From contig CM077600.1 of the NCBI GenBank assembly GCA_039654915.1, positions 75,587,992 through 75,651,991 of the forward strand: 64,000 bases of DNA, read 5' to 3'. A program made the translations under genes and the position numbers. Under the pieces are notes generated by a model that was given only the letters and a program-made list of their open reading frames with translations, did not search any database and was not told where the DNA came from. Positions 33,371 to 43,553 of this stretch are shown here, piece after piece. The DNA is from Aquilaria yunnanensis. Lineage: Eukaryota; Streptophyta; Magnoliopsida; Malvales; Thymelaeaceae. Position 1 is the stretch's first letter. Every line of letters starts with the position of its first letter.

Positions 33371-34475
33371 TTCCCCATTCCTCATTAGTTTTTTCACACT
33401 CGTGTTCTCTTGCTTTCCTTTTCTCTCAAATTTTCCCCCTTCTTGTCTTTTCCGACGACGGTGCTAGCGGCGAGGCGATTTCCAGCAGTTTCTTTAGCAT
33501 TCTCACGTAGTCATTTCCTTTTCCAAACTAGGTGGGTTCTTTTCCGAAGTCATTCTTCAGCATTATTGCCTTCTCTTTTTTCTCAACTTTCCGAAGTTAG
33601 GATTCCCTTTTCCGAATGTCTACCCCAGTTCCGCTCATGTCTGTCCAACTTGTCCCCGAGAGCTGGACTCCCCTTAATTCTCATCCGAGTTGTACCACTT
33701 CGGAGAAGTTAACGAAATGGACAACTAAATTCTTTCTTCGTTCTTACGCGGTTACCAGGCTACCTACTCCTGGCCTGTTCAGTTACATGAATAATTTGGA
33801 TGAGGTTACTATTTTTTGGGCCTAACTGAAGGCTGGACTTCGGTTTCCTCCGTCGAAGATGATTTGCGACTTCTGCCAATTTCATGGCATAGCCGTGAAT
33901 CAGCTTCCTCCCAACTCTTATCCTACTTCAATGCTTTCCTTTGCATGTGCGGGGTTTTTAAGATAGAACCTCACTTTATTTTTTTCATGCAATACTACAA
34001 ACTCCACCCCGTCCTAAAAGGTGGCTTCTATTTTTTGCTTCCTCAAGGTTCTGGAAGTAAGAAGTTCACATTTACCTTCAACATAAAGGATAGTTGGCAA
34101 GGGTGGCAGAGGAAGTTCTTCTTCCTGAAGGTGGCTGACCAGTGGGAACACATTCCAACTAATTGGGCATGGCGGACTTTGCCTATAGATGTAGTTGACC
34201 CCAGAAAACTACTAACCCTAGAATTAGAAGCCCAGTTTGAGGAGTTCAATAGCCGTATTTGGGTTGTCACGGACTGGGACCCAAAGGTCCCCCCCGTTCC
34301 CTGTACCCCTTTCCCATCAGATGGAACTTGATGACCGAAGAGGTCCTTCGGGAACTAAGGGTGATCAAGGAGCATGTTACCGACCTGAACATGCCAAAGC
34401 CTCTTTTTGACGGGAAGAAGTCGTGGTTGGTAATGCTCCTTCGGGGCGAACTCACGTATTCGGCCTTTAAAAAGA

Positions 34476-34542
34476 ATAAGTTCCTTTCCAAATTTTTCAT
34501 TTATCTCTTTGTGTACTTACACTGATATTCTTCTTTTTGCAA
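34476..34542 (+). other. Intron 1 position in Tat-B antisense gene, splice sites lost
   Basis: 67 bp. Where Tat-A has GTAAGT and CAG, Tat-B has ATAAGT and GCAA. Both mutations are single-base changes that should abolish splicing. Confidence 0.6.
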
Positions 34543-34947
34543 AGATGGGTGACAAATCTACTGCCTTCTACAAGTCCCTCTTCCTCGGTCAGGCCGAGAA
34601 GGGGGAGCAGACCCGAAAGAAGGTGGCAGCGAAGAGAAAGAAGCCGTCTGGGGGATCATCTTCGGCTCTGACGCCGAAGAAGATGAAGGAGGACCTCATT
34701 CCCCCACCTCTTGAAGATGAAGTAGGGACTGATGACCAGACCCACGTTCGGGAGGATCCACCTTCGGAACCAGCCATCCATTCCGCTCCCCTTAGTCCCA
34801 GCACCACGGCGGAGACTTTAAGGACCTTGGTTGGGGGGTTTTAGGCTGAGGAGCTAGAGGAACGAAGAAAAAGGAAAGGCAAAAACATCCCCAATGAGGT
34901 CCTTGAAGTCAGCAACTCCGAGGGCAATGATGCGGAGCTTCCACCAG

Positions 34948-34998
34948 GTTTGTCCCTTAGCCATTCTTCTATGAGCTTGGGAATTTTTAGCATTTTAG
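34948..34998 (+). other. Intron 2 of Tat-B antisense gene (51 bp as drawn)
   Basis: Donor CCAG|GTTTGTC is identical to Tat-A; acceptor GCATTTTAG. Phase 1, as in Tat-A. At 51 bp it is short for a plant intron and may have shrunk by deletion. Confidence 0.55.
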
Positions 34999-35317
34999 AT
35001 CTTATAGATGAGTGGCTAAAGGATAACGTACTGATAGAACTTCAGCGAGATTTTGCAGGCGAAGCAGTGCAAGCTCCCTGGGTGGAAGATCACGCCTGGA
35101 TGAGGGCCATTCGAGACGCAAAGATCCTGAAGGGAAGGTTTTGATGGAGCCCTTCCAGTCGTTCACAGAGGACATGAACTTGTTATCCGAGGATAGCCAA
35201 AAGATGGCTCCTCAGATGGCGACGGGCGTCATCACGCACGCCACTTTTCAGTCTCTGACTGAGGAGTGTCTGAATGAAGAAATCCTCTCTGCGAGGATGA
35301 CCGAGCAGGCTGCCCAA

Positions 35318-35393
35318 GTAAACTCCTACCCTTTTGATACTTAGTGATTTTTTGTTTGCCTTATGTTCCTTACTTAGAATCTCCCTTTTGCAG
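35318..35393 (+). other. Intron 3 of Tat-B antisense gene (76 bp)
   Basis: Donor CCCAA|GTAAAC, acceptor CTCCCTTTTGCAG. Phase 0, as in Tat-A. Confidence 0.6.
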
Positions 35394-36099
35394 CTCTTGG
35401 TGTACACGGGGTATTATTGGGCTTGGACAGCCAGCAAACTTCGGTCCCGAGTCACTCCGAGGAGTCTCTGGCGAAGGCCAAGGAACTCTTGGCTAGCTCT
35501 GTCATTAAGTACGGCTAGCTAAATAAAATAGCCAAGGAGGATCTGGCCAATCTTCGAGATGAGATGCTCAAAAGCCAAGGGGAGCTTATCCAAGACTTCT
35601 CTGCGAAGATGTCAGACCTCGGAGCGAGGTTAATAGCTCTGACCTCGGCCAACGAGGTTCTTCAAAAGGAGAAGGATGACGCAGCTGCCCAAGTGGCGAA
35701 GGCCTTCGCCCTCAACTCGAAGCTTTAGGTCGAGGTCGAAAGGTTGAAGAAGGAAGGAAAGAAGAAAACGAAGAAGCTGGAGAAGGAGATCGTGGAGCTT
35801 CGGAAAGATTTGGAGGATTTGGACGTGGAGAAGGCTAAGTTCGACCAAGCAACCAAAAGGTCTTACCAGGACGACTTCTGCCTCACCCGTCACCAAGTCT
35901 TATTAAGATTTCCAGATCTCGACCTCTCCTTCTTGGCAGCCCTGGACATCCCCAAAGGGCCATCTTGGCAGTGGTCAAGGGCGGAGTTCCTCAACCTCCC
36001 TACCGTTCCACCTTCGGCACCAGATCTACTGATAAAGATTCCGAAGGTGTGGAGCCCGAGGATGGTGAGGAACCGGTGGATGCTCAGGATCATGAATAG

Positions 36100-36939
36100 G
36101 CCTCTTTTTTCTTCTTTCCCTTCTGTAATCCATCTGTTTATTTTTTTTTCAGTGTTAATAAATTTTGCTTTCTTCAAACTCTATTGTATTTGGTTAGTAC
36201 TTTTTCAGAAAGCACCGCCTTTTGCGAAACTTAACTTTTGTTCGAATCATGTCTGATCAACATTTTTTATACAAAGGTATGGCTCGGTAATATACACGCT
36301 CGGATGACCAGCTTCGGCATACATAGTGTTTGTTTTCAAAAAAATTTCTAAGTTCCAACCATGCACTTGGGGGAATTCTCCTTCGGGAACTATGTTCAAC
36401 CAAAGGAAACACTTATCTTCGAGAATAACAGTCCTCGGTCATGCTTCCTTGGTGTTTTTGCACGACTTAAAAAAAAAAATTCCAAGTGTCCATCTAGGCT
36501 TTTTTAGGGGATAAACGCCTTTGGTGCCAACTAACGTCGTACAATTGCCGAAGGCTAGTCATTTTTACGAGCTTATCGCTTCAGCGTGCCCATGTTTGGC
36601 CTTCCCCCTCGGCATCAAATGTTGTCATTTTTCAGGAGCGGGCATGTTCGCGATGTATTTGCTCAGATGCCTTCGGAAGAAATCTCATTACACTATGTTC
36701 GGTCAGTTACCTGCGGGGAGAATAATACAATTTTTCCTTTTCCTTAGAAATTTCTAACTATAGAATTTTCTTAAAGAATCCGAATGCCATGTCTACACTC
36801 CCGATTGAATTTCTTCGAGAACCAAATTTGTCCCATCCCAGTTTGCGCGAAGTGCTTCATACGATGGTCTTCGGGGTCCGAACTAGGCTTTTCGGAGAAC
36901 GAGGTCTCCCTTTTTTATTCCTTTCCACTTTACATGTAG
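36100..36939. other. Tat-B spacer between antisense gene end and pol end
   Basis: About 840 bp. Short frames only; I see no known motif. AT-rich stretches (for example 36130-36180) might serve in transcript ending from either side, but no signal can be named. Confidence 0.4.
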
Positions 36940-38050
36940 GTTGGTAAGGACGGCTACTCTCTACTGGAAAGCTTTTCTTCTCAGCTCGGCCATTTCTCTA
37001 TGTTCGTCAATGAGGTCCAACTTGGTTCTTAAACCAAGGCTGTTCCCTTCTTCATCGAACACCTGTACCCTAACCGATGGTTGGGTAATTTCTACAGGAA
37101 TAATGGCCTCTGAACCGAATACGAGTGAGAAGGGTGTTTCACCCGTGGCTCTCCTCGGAGTGGTTCGGTAGCTCCACAACACGCTTGGGAGCCCTCCCTA
37201 CCATTTTCCTTTTACTTCTTTTAGCCTCTTCTTCAAGTCATCCTTTATTGTCCTATTGGACACTTTAACTTGTCCATTGCTTTAAGGATGGGCCACCGAG
37301 GGGAAGTGCATTTTTATTCCAAGATCGGTTATGAATTCCTAGAATCCTTTGTCGGTGAATTAGGAGCCATTATTGGCCACTATTACCCTTGGAATACCGA
37401 ATCTGCATAGGATTCTTTTCCAGACGAATCTCTGTATATCCTTGGCCGATATCACTGCTAAGGGCTCTGCCTCAATCCATTTGGTAAAGCAGTTTATGGC
37501 AACTACACAAAATTTTACCCCTCCGGGAGTAGTCGGGAGATGCCCAATGAGGTCGATGCCCCATACGACGAATGGGACAAGGATAGTTGGCCGAAGTTAT
37601 CTTCTCCGAGGGTAGTCCCTGAACAAGAGCGTGCCTTTGGCAATTATCACACTTTTGGATGAACTGCTTTACATCCTTCCTCAGAATAGGCCAGAAATAC
37701 CCTTGCCAAATGAGGACTCTAGCAAGGGCGTCGGTTCCTATGTGTGAACCACAGGCTTCCTCATGGACTTCTTTGAGGATCGCTTCGACATCCTCTTCAC
37801 CGATACACTTCTGTAATGGGGTGGCGTATCCTTGCCAGTACAGCTCTTCCCCTATCAGGAAGTATCTTCTTGAACGTTTTTGTACTTTAGCTACTTCGAG
37901 CGAGTCCTCGGGGAGTTCCGAGGTTGAGAGGTATTTTTTGATAGGGTCCTTCCACCATTTTCCCACGGTTGTTATGCACATTACCGCTATACTCAGTTGG
38001 TGCAGTACCTCTGTTGACTTTCTTGACTTGGTCAATGTGTCAGCCTCCAT
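36940..38050 (-). pseudogene. Integrase of Tat-B, broken active site
   Basis: 38050-37472 carries the end of the RNase H-integrase linker and the HHCC zinc finger (VHEEACGSHIG ... CDNCQRHA). A frameshift near 37590 follows. The core has IDLIGHLPTTPGGVKF-like sequence near 37560, then VANNGSQF near 37370, where the family has DNG, so the second catalytic Asp is Asn. Near 37290 the HP-x-x-NGQVE motif reads with a stop and Lys in place of the catalytic Glu. The C-terminal part (37182-36961, WSYRTTPRRATGETPFSLVF) is well kept. Inactive. Confidence 0.88.
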
Positions 38051-38170
38051 GTTATCTCATTGAGGTACATTTTCTATATGCACAGTGTCGAATTCTTGGA
38101 TGAATTCTTTAACGAGGGTATGATATTTTTCCAAGGTTGGATCTTTTCCGCCATAATCTCCTGCCATCTG

Positions 38171-38566
38171 CTAGACCACTAGCTGAGAATCACTGTGGGC
38201 CTTAAGATTTCTCACACCCACTCTTTTTGCTAGTCGTAAGCCCACTATGAGGGCTTCATATTCGGCAACATTGTTGGTGACATTGAATCTGAACTTGATA
38301 GCCTTCGTGGCCTCCATTCCTTCAGGACCTCGGAGGACTACTCCAGCTCCCTGGTGTTTGGAACCCGAGGCTCCATCGACAAATAGCATCCACTCAGGTT
38401 CATTTTTTACGAGGTCTTCCAAGGTATCTTCGGTTTTTGGGACCTCGGCGATAAAGTCTACCAATGCTTGGGCCTTTATGGCCTTCATTGGCTCATAGGT
38501 GATGTCATATTCACCGAGCTCAATGCACCATTTTGACAGTCTTCCCGAGTGATCAACCCTCCTCAT
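38171..38566 (-). pseudogene. Archaeal-type RNase H domain of Tat-B
   Basis: 131 residues open. The catalytic acidic residues are visible: D in LFVDGASGSK, E in NVAEYEALIVG and D in KAHSDSQLVV. This second RNase H, placed between the normal RNase H and integrase, defines the Tat/Ogre group. Stops at 38591 and 38171 separate it from its neighbours in the same frame. Confidence 0.9.
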
Positions 38567-38590
38567 GATATCTCAAAGAGGTAGGATACT

Positions 38591-39025
38591 TCAAACAGTA
38601 ATAGGGTGTGCTTGGAAGTAAGGTCGTAACCTTCTACTTGCCAATACTAAGGCATATATGGCCATCTGTAGAAGAGGGTACTTGACTTCGGCTCCATGTA
38701 GTGACTTACTTACATAGTATACCGACCATTGTCTTCCTCTCTCTTCTTTTACAAGCACCGAACTTACTGTTTTTTTGCTAACGGCGAGGTAAAGAATGAG
38801 GGGTTCTCTATCCTTCGGCTGCCGTAGTGTCGGCAGTTTAGTTAAGTAGGTTTTGAGCTCATCCCAGGATTTTTGGCAATCTTCATTCCAAGGGTGTTCT
38901 TCAGAGCCGAAGGTACTGTCATTTTTTGCGGCTTTGGTAAGCACTTTGAAGAACGGTCGGCACCGATACCCATATCTGGAGATAAACCTACTAAGAGAAG
39001 TGATTCTCCCAGTTAGCCTTTGCAC
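38591..39025 (-). pseudogene. RT connection and first RNase H of Tat-B
   Basis: Same frame as the RT part and separated from it by one TGA (39047-39049). Begins VQRLTGRITSLSRFIS; includes REPLILYLAVSKKTVSSVLV, QWSVYYVSKSLHGAE and LRPYFQAHPITV. This is the gypsy-type RNase H, which in these elements has lost several usual active-site residues; removal of the RNA strand is probably done by the second RNase H. Confidence 0.88.
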
Positions 39026-39046
39026 ATCCTTGACTATTGTGGGAGT

Positions 39047-40468
39047 TCAGAATCCTAGCAGGGCCTTGACTTTTTCTAGATTGGCATCGATACCTCTTTT
39101 CGACACCATGAATCCGAGGAACTTGCCTGCATTTACCTTGAACACGCACTTCTCCGGGTTGAGATGGATTCCGAATTCCCGAAGTCGGTGGAATGTTTCT
39201 GTCAAGTCTACGATATGACTACTAGGCAATTTGCTCTTAACTATCATATCATCGACATATACTTCCATATTCTTCCCGATCTGGGTGTCGAACACCCTGT
39301 TCATTAGCCTTTGGTATATGGCTCCAGCATTCTTTAGACCGAAGGGCATTCTAATGTAGCAGTAAGTCCTAACTTCGGTGATGAAAGCAGTTTTCTCCTC
39401 ATCTTCGGGATCCATCCGAATTTGGTGGTATCCACTGAAGGCATCGAGGAAACTAAGTAGGCCGTATTCGGCGATAAAGTCCACCAACTGATATATTGGT
39501 GGTAGAGGATAAGAATCCTTAGGGCAAGCATCATTTATGTTTTGAAAATCGATGCACATTCGGAGCTTATCACTCCTTTTTTTTGTAGCAATGACAACAT
39601 TGTTAAGCCATTCGGGGTACTTGATCTCCCTTATTACGCCTGCTTCCATTAAGCATTTGACTTCGGTTTTGATAAAGTTGTTCTTATGTGCCGAGAGGCT
39701 TCGCTTTTTTTGTCTAACAGGCTTTGCCTCTGAGCATACCTTAAGACTATGTTGGATTACGCGAGGGTCTACCCCAGGCATGTCCTTCGGCGAGTAGGCA
39801 AACAGATCTTTGTTTATTAACAGAAAAGATACAAGTTTTTCCTTGTCACCTTCGGCTAGTTTTTTCCCCACTCGGGTACTTCGGCCTGGGACAAGTTCCA
39901 AATCTTCTGTTTCTATTTTTTTGAGGTCTACTGCTTCTTCTCCCTTTGCCTCTTCTCCGAGCATGGCCTTTGCTCCTGAAGTCTGTGTGTGGATCTTTGC
40001 TGGGCCCCATCTTGCTTTCACAAAGACCCTCCTCACTTCCCCTTGGTCGATGAAGATCTCAGCATCTCCATACTTTGTTACAAAGGTGACAGTCAAGTAT
40101 TTCACATCTGGACGGATGTGGAGATTCCCTTGCGTCTGCCTCCTGATGATTGTATTGTATGATGAAGGAACATCTATGACGATGAACCTTGTCATTGTGG
40201 AAGCAAAGAGCTTACCTTTGTTTTGTGGCGAAGTTCCTCTTAGCATCAGAGATAGGTCTATCCATCCGAGGATAGGGAGTTCAGATGGTCCTACCCCGAA
40301 GGTAGGGGAGGTGACAGGCTTGAGATCGCCTTTTGTGATACCCAAACTCGGCAGTAAATGGGAGAATAAGACGTTGGCATTGGAACCATTGTCGAGGAGT
40401 ACTCTCTTAACATCCCAACTCCTTATCCTTGCCATGATTAGGAGTGGGTCGTCATGAGGGAACATCAC
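39047..40468 (-). CDS. Protease and reverse transcriptase of Tat-B (open segment)
   Basis: 473 open codons inside a longer broken Gag-Pol frame. The aspartic protease active site reads VLLDNGSNANVLF (D-N-G, usual for this lineage rather than DTG/DSG). Reverse transcriptase follows: VIREIKYPEWLNNVVIATKK, MCIDFQNINDACPKDSYPLP, SFLDAFSGYHQI, MPFGLKNAGAIYQRLM and the active site YVDD in MEVYVDDMIVKS. The first ATG of the open stretch (40468) is not a true start; the frame continues upstream beyond stops near 40490 and 40580. The enzyme motifs look intact, but the polyprotein is not. Confidence 0.9.
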   Translation of the reverse strand: MMFPHDDPLLIMARIRSWDVKRVLLDNGSNANVLFSHLLPSLGITKGDLKPVTSPTFGVGPSELPILGWIDLSLMLRGTSPQNKGKLFASTMTRFIVIDVPSSYNTIIRRQTQGNLHIRPDVKYLTVTFVTKYGDAEIFIDQGEVRRVFVKARWGPAKIHTQTSGAKAMLGEEAKGEEAVDLKKIETEDLELVPGRSTRVGKKLAEGDKEKLVSFLLINKDLFAYSPKDMPGVDPRVIQHSLKVCSEAKPVRQKKRSLSAHKNNFIKTEVKCLMEAGVIREIKYPEWLNNVVIATKKRSDKLRMCIDFQNINDACPKDSYPLPPIYQLVDFIAEYGLLSFLDAFSGYHQIRMDPEDEEKTAFITEVRTYCYIRMPFGLKNAGAIYQRLMNRVFDTQIGKNMEVYVDDMIVKSKLPSSHIVDLTETFHRLREFGIHLNPEKCVFKVNAGKFLGFMVSKRGIDANLEKVKALLGF

Positions 40469-40579
40469 TGTGGATCCATCCTTTCAAAAAAACTTGTTCG
40501 ACTGGTAACCGAACTCCATCATCGAGATTTCCCATATCTTTCTCTTCCTTTCAGCCAATGGTATCCCGGTGGTGATCGT

Positions 40580-41857
40580 CTAGATTACTCCTGCCGGTGG
40601 TGGTGGATGCCTCTGGGGACTTCGATTCCAACGTCTGTCGGAATCATAGTCATCATCATCTCTTTTCCTCTCCTCTTCCCTCCTCCCTTTCAGGGAGGGC
40701 ATCCGCAGGTAGCACCGAAGTTGGCCCTGCTTTATTAGAGACTCGATGTACTTCCTCAGCTGGAAGCAATCCTCTGTTTCATGGCCATGGTCTCGATGGA
40801 ACCGGCAGAATTTCTTCAAATTTTTCTTGTTTTCCGAAGTCATGGCCTTCGGACGCTGAATTAAATTGCCTTGCCTTTCTATGGCCAGCAATATGTTTGT
40901 TCTGGAGGTGTTCAGTGGAGTGAATGACATGGATTTTTTCCCCCTCTGCTTTCAGGGTCTTCCCCCGCCCTCGGCTGAATATCGAGGTTGGTGACTTTGA
41001 CCTTCGGCCTGGCAATGATCAGACTTCGGTCCCCCCATTCTCAGCTCTTCGGCTGTCATGTGCTACTCGGCCCTTCGGTAGAATTCTCCCAGGGTGTCTG
41101 GGGGATCCTTGGAGAATTCATAGAAAAGCTGAGAGTCCCTCTGAAGTCCCCTGATCATTGCAAGGATATGAATTTCGAGGTGAAAGTCCGGCACACTTAG
41201 AGCTTCTCGGTTGAACATTTCAACATAGTCCCGAATGGTCTCCCCATTCTTTTGGGCTATGTCAAACATCTGGATGGGCATCTTTGCCGTCGGCCTACTC
41301 CTGATGAACTGTTGAGTGAAGGTGATGGACAACTCCTGGAAACCCATTATGGTTCCGGGGGCCAGGGAGTTGTACCAAGTAGTCGCCGGCCCTGAGAGGG
41401 TGACCTCAAAGCATTTGCAAAAGGTGGCATCATCAGCACTGTGCAGCACCATGCTGCGTCTGTACTTCGTGAGGTGGGCTTGAGGGTCACTAAGCCCATC
41501 ATACGTCTCCAAGCATGGCATCCGGAAGTCGGTTGGCAAAGGTGCCTCAACTATCGCTCGGATGAAGGGTGACTCTTCTCCGGTGAAGGTTTCCGGCAAC
41601 CTTGACCAGACAGGCTTCTGAGCCACCTGCCTTTCCACTTTCTCCAACCTCTCTAGGATATTTTCCATGAGGATGGTGGTGCTGGGCTCTTCTCACTGCC
41701 TGGAAGCCTCCGGCAACGAAGAACGATGCCTCCTTTTCGGAGAGTAACTTCGGCAATGGGGGGATTGTGATCTCTCTTCCGGCGATGAACTTCGTCGGCA
41801 GGACGTTTTGGCCCCTTTTGACCTCGTTTCTCCGGTACGTTGGCCTCTAGGGGGTAC
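40580..41857 (-). pseudogene. Gag of Tat-B, main part
   Basis: 41668-41063 (201 codons) is the capsid-like region: FRMPCLETYDGLSDPQAHL, FEVTLSGPATTWYNSL, FQQ-like IRSRPTAKMP and RDYVEMFNREAL. After two stops the same frame resumes at 40930-40580 with the Tat-type zinc-binding motif CRFHRDHGHETEDC and a basic/acidic tail. The Arg/Ser-rich N-terminal part is at 41857-41669 and continues beyond the solo LTR at 43279-43553. Gag forms the particle and packages RNA; this copy has at least three stops and two LTR insertions. Confidence 0.85.
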
Positions 41858-43273
41858 TATTAGTGTTGTGCCCAAAAACCCAATCATGAGATGATTGTAT
41901 TTTTGCACATTGAGTCATGATATTTTATTGAGGCATTAATCCAGCAATTTTGCTTGTTGTTTTGTTTCTTCGTAACGTAATAAACATAATTGTAACCCTA
42001 GAATAATGATATTCTTAAACGTCCCTAGTATAGTATTATTGTGGAGCGGGTTGCAATAATAGATAATGACTAGCATATGTGGAGACTAATATGAGATATG
42101 TAGTCTACATATGGGTACAAGTTGGAGAACTTGTGTACTGGACCGACCCACCATGAGAACACTTCATGGATCGTTATATGAGTGTCATAATTGATTCTCA
42201 TAGTGATCATGGTATATGTAGTCCTTCGACCTAAGATCATCAAGGTTCCCTACATGTGAGTCACATACTTTGATACTTTCCTTTGTTGCTCGTAACTGAG
42301 TGAACTTGAAGGAGGTCATTGGGTATGTCACATATCATGCGGAGGGATTTGTATGATCAAGATGGGATTTGTCCCTCCTATGTAACGGGAGTGATATCTT
42401 TGGGCCCCTTGATAGAGTGAGACTTAGAAAATGCATAGCCATGCTCCGATGAGTTGATATATGATATCAATGTCGTCAGTTTAAGTTGGTCTACCCAGTA
42501 ATCAAGAAACCAAAGATTGGGCTATACGAGAGTGACACATTCCATGTCTCGTGCTTAGTCTTGATATCTTGGACAAAGGGACAATGGCATATATCGGTGA
42601 TGATCATAAAGGTTTAGTCGATTCACCGACAATCTTGTCACTTGGGTAGCAATGATGTGTTGCTAGACACCGCTCATTGCTTATGATCATAAATGTGATT
42701 TATGATCATTGCCAACCAGGCAAGAGCCTATTGGGTCGCACACATAGAGCTATTTGGATCATTAGAGTGCATGGGCTAACTATTTGGGTTATGGTTTCAC
42801 TTTAATTTCGTATTAATAATGGGCCAAGGAGTTGAGCCATTATTAAGCCCGAAATTAAATCCTAATTGGATTAGGGCTTTGAAACCCATTAGGCCTGGAA
42901 GTTGAGTCTCACTATAAATACAACTTTTAAGTGAGAAATTCACAGGTCTCCTTGCCCTAGCCTCCCAAAAGGACAGCCGCACTCTTCTCTTGCAATTCCT
43001 CGGAGGACGCAAGCTAGCACTGCGAGCGCAAGAGAAATGCATCTGCCGGGACGTGGTGGAAGCATGGTGATCCCGAGAGGCTCGTGTGGATACCATAGAG
43101 AGCCTGAACACGTCAACTGTTCAAGTTTTATGATTCGACTCTACAGTTGAGTGAGAGATCTCAACCGAAAATTAGGTATGAAATTTTCGAACACCCGGTT
43201 TACCCAGTTTCACTTGGATCTTGGAGGGTTTCGGTTAAATTCCGCTGCGCTGTTTGGCTCCCGAAACCCAACA
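41858..43273 (+). repeat. Copia-family solo LTR (plus), 1416 bp
   Basis: TATTAGTGTTGTGCCC ... CCCAACA, the same family as 24012-25427. Target duplication GGTAC at 41853-41857 and 43274-43278. It interrupts the Arg/Ser-rich N-terminal part of Tat-B gag. Palindrome copy at 42683-42709. Confidence 0.94.
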
Positions 43274-43553
43274 GGTACGTCATCTGTTGAGGACTCGTCA
43301 CGGAAGTCCCCACTCCCTAAGCTCCGGTGAGTAGACTTTGGCCTTTTCTCCCAATGGGGAATTGGTAAGGACGCCCTTCGACCTAAAGGTGGTTGAGACC
43401 ACCTCTGGCCCAACTGTTGCGTCATTTCAGCCACAACAGAGCGCTAAAAATCACGTAGGAAGCTCATTGTGATCATTAGAAGACGTTCGTCCTCAGGCAA
43501 TGAAGTCCCTGCGGCGGGTTGTTCAGTCCCCGGTTGAGTTTCCGGCGCGGACG
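43274..43553 (-). pseudogene. Tat-B gag N-terminal segment between two solo LTRs
   Basis: Minus-strand sequence MTQQLGQRW, HWEKRPKSTHRSLGSGDFRDESS, which matches the uninterrupted gag start of Tat-A (3650-3910). A stop lies just before MTQQ. It is stranded between two separate solo-LTR insertions. Confidence 0.75.

Larger units (their letters stand above)
33616..36099 (+). pseudogene. Antisense accessory gene of Tat-B (4 exons, decayed)
   Basis: Read opposite to Tat-B gag-pol and homologous along its length to the Tat-A gene. Exon 1, 33616-34475, has FCQFHGIAVNQLPPNSY, FIFFMQYYKLHP and KDSWQGWQRKFFFLKVA in shifting frames, a stop near 33824 and a frameshift near 33900. Exon 2, 34543-34947, starts MGDKSTAFYKSLFLGQAEKG and has one TAG near 34842. 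Exon 3, 34999-35317, contains SFTEDMNLLSEDSQKMAPQM. Exon 4, 35394 to about 36098, is a coiled coil with FCLTRHQVLLRFPDLDLSFL. Introns lie at the same places as in Tat-A. An alternative start is the ATG at 33637. Function unknown. Confidence 0.78.

Noticed and set aside
39810..40457. Plus-strand 215-codon frame opposite Tat-B protease/RT
   Set aside because: Shadow of a conserved coding region on minus.
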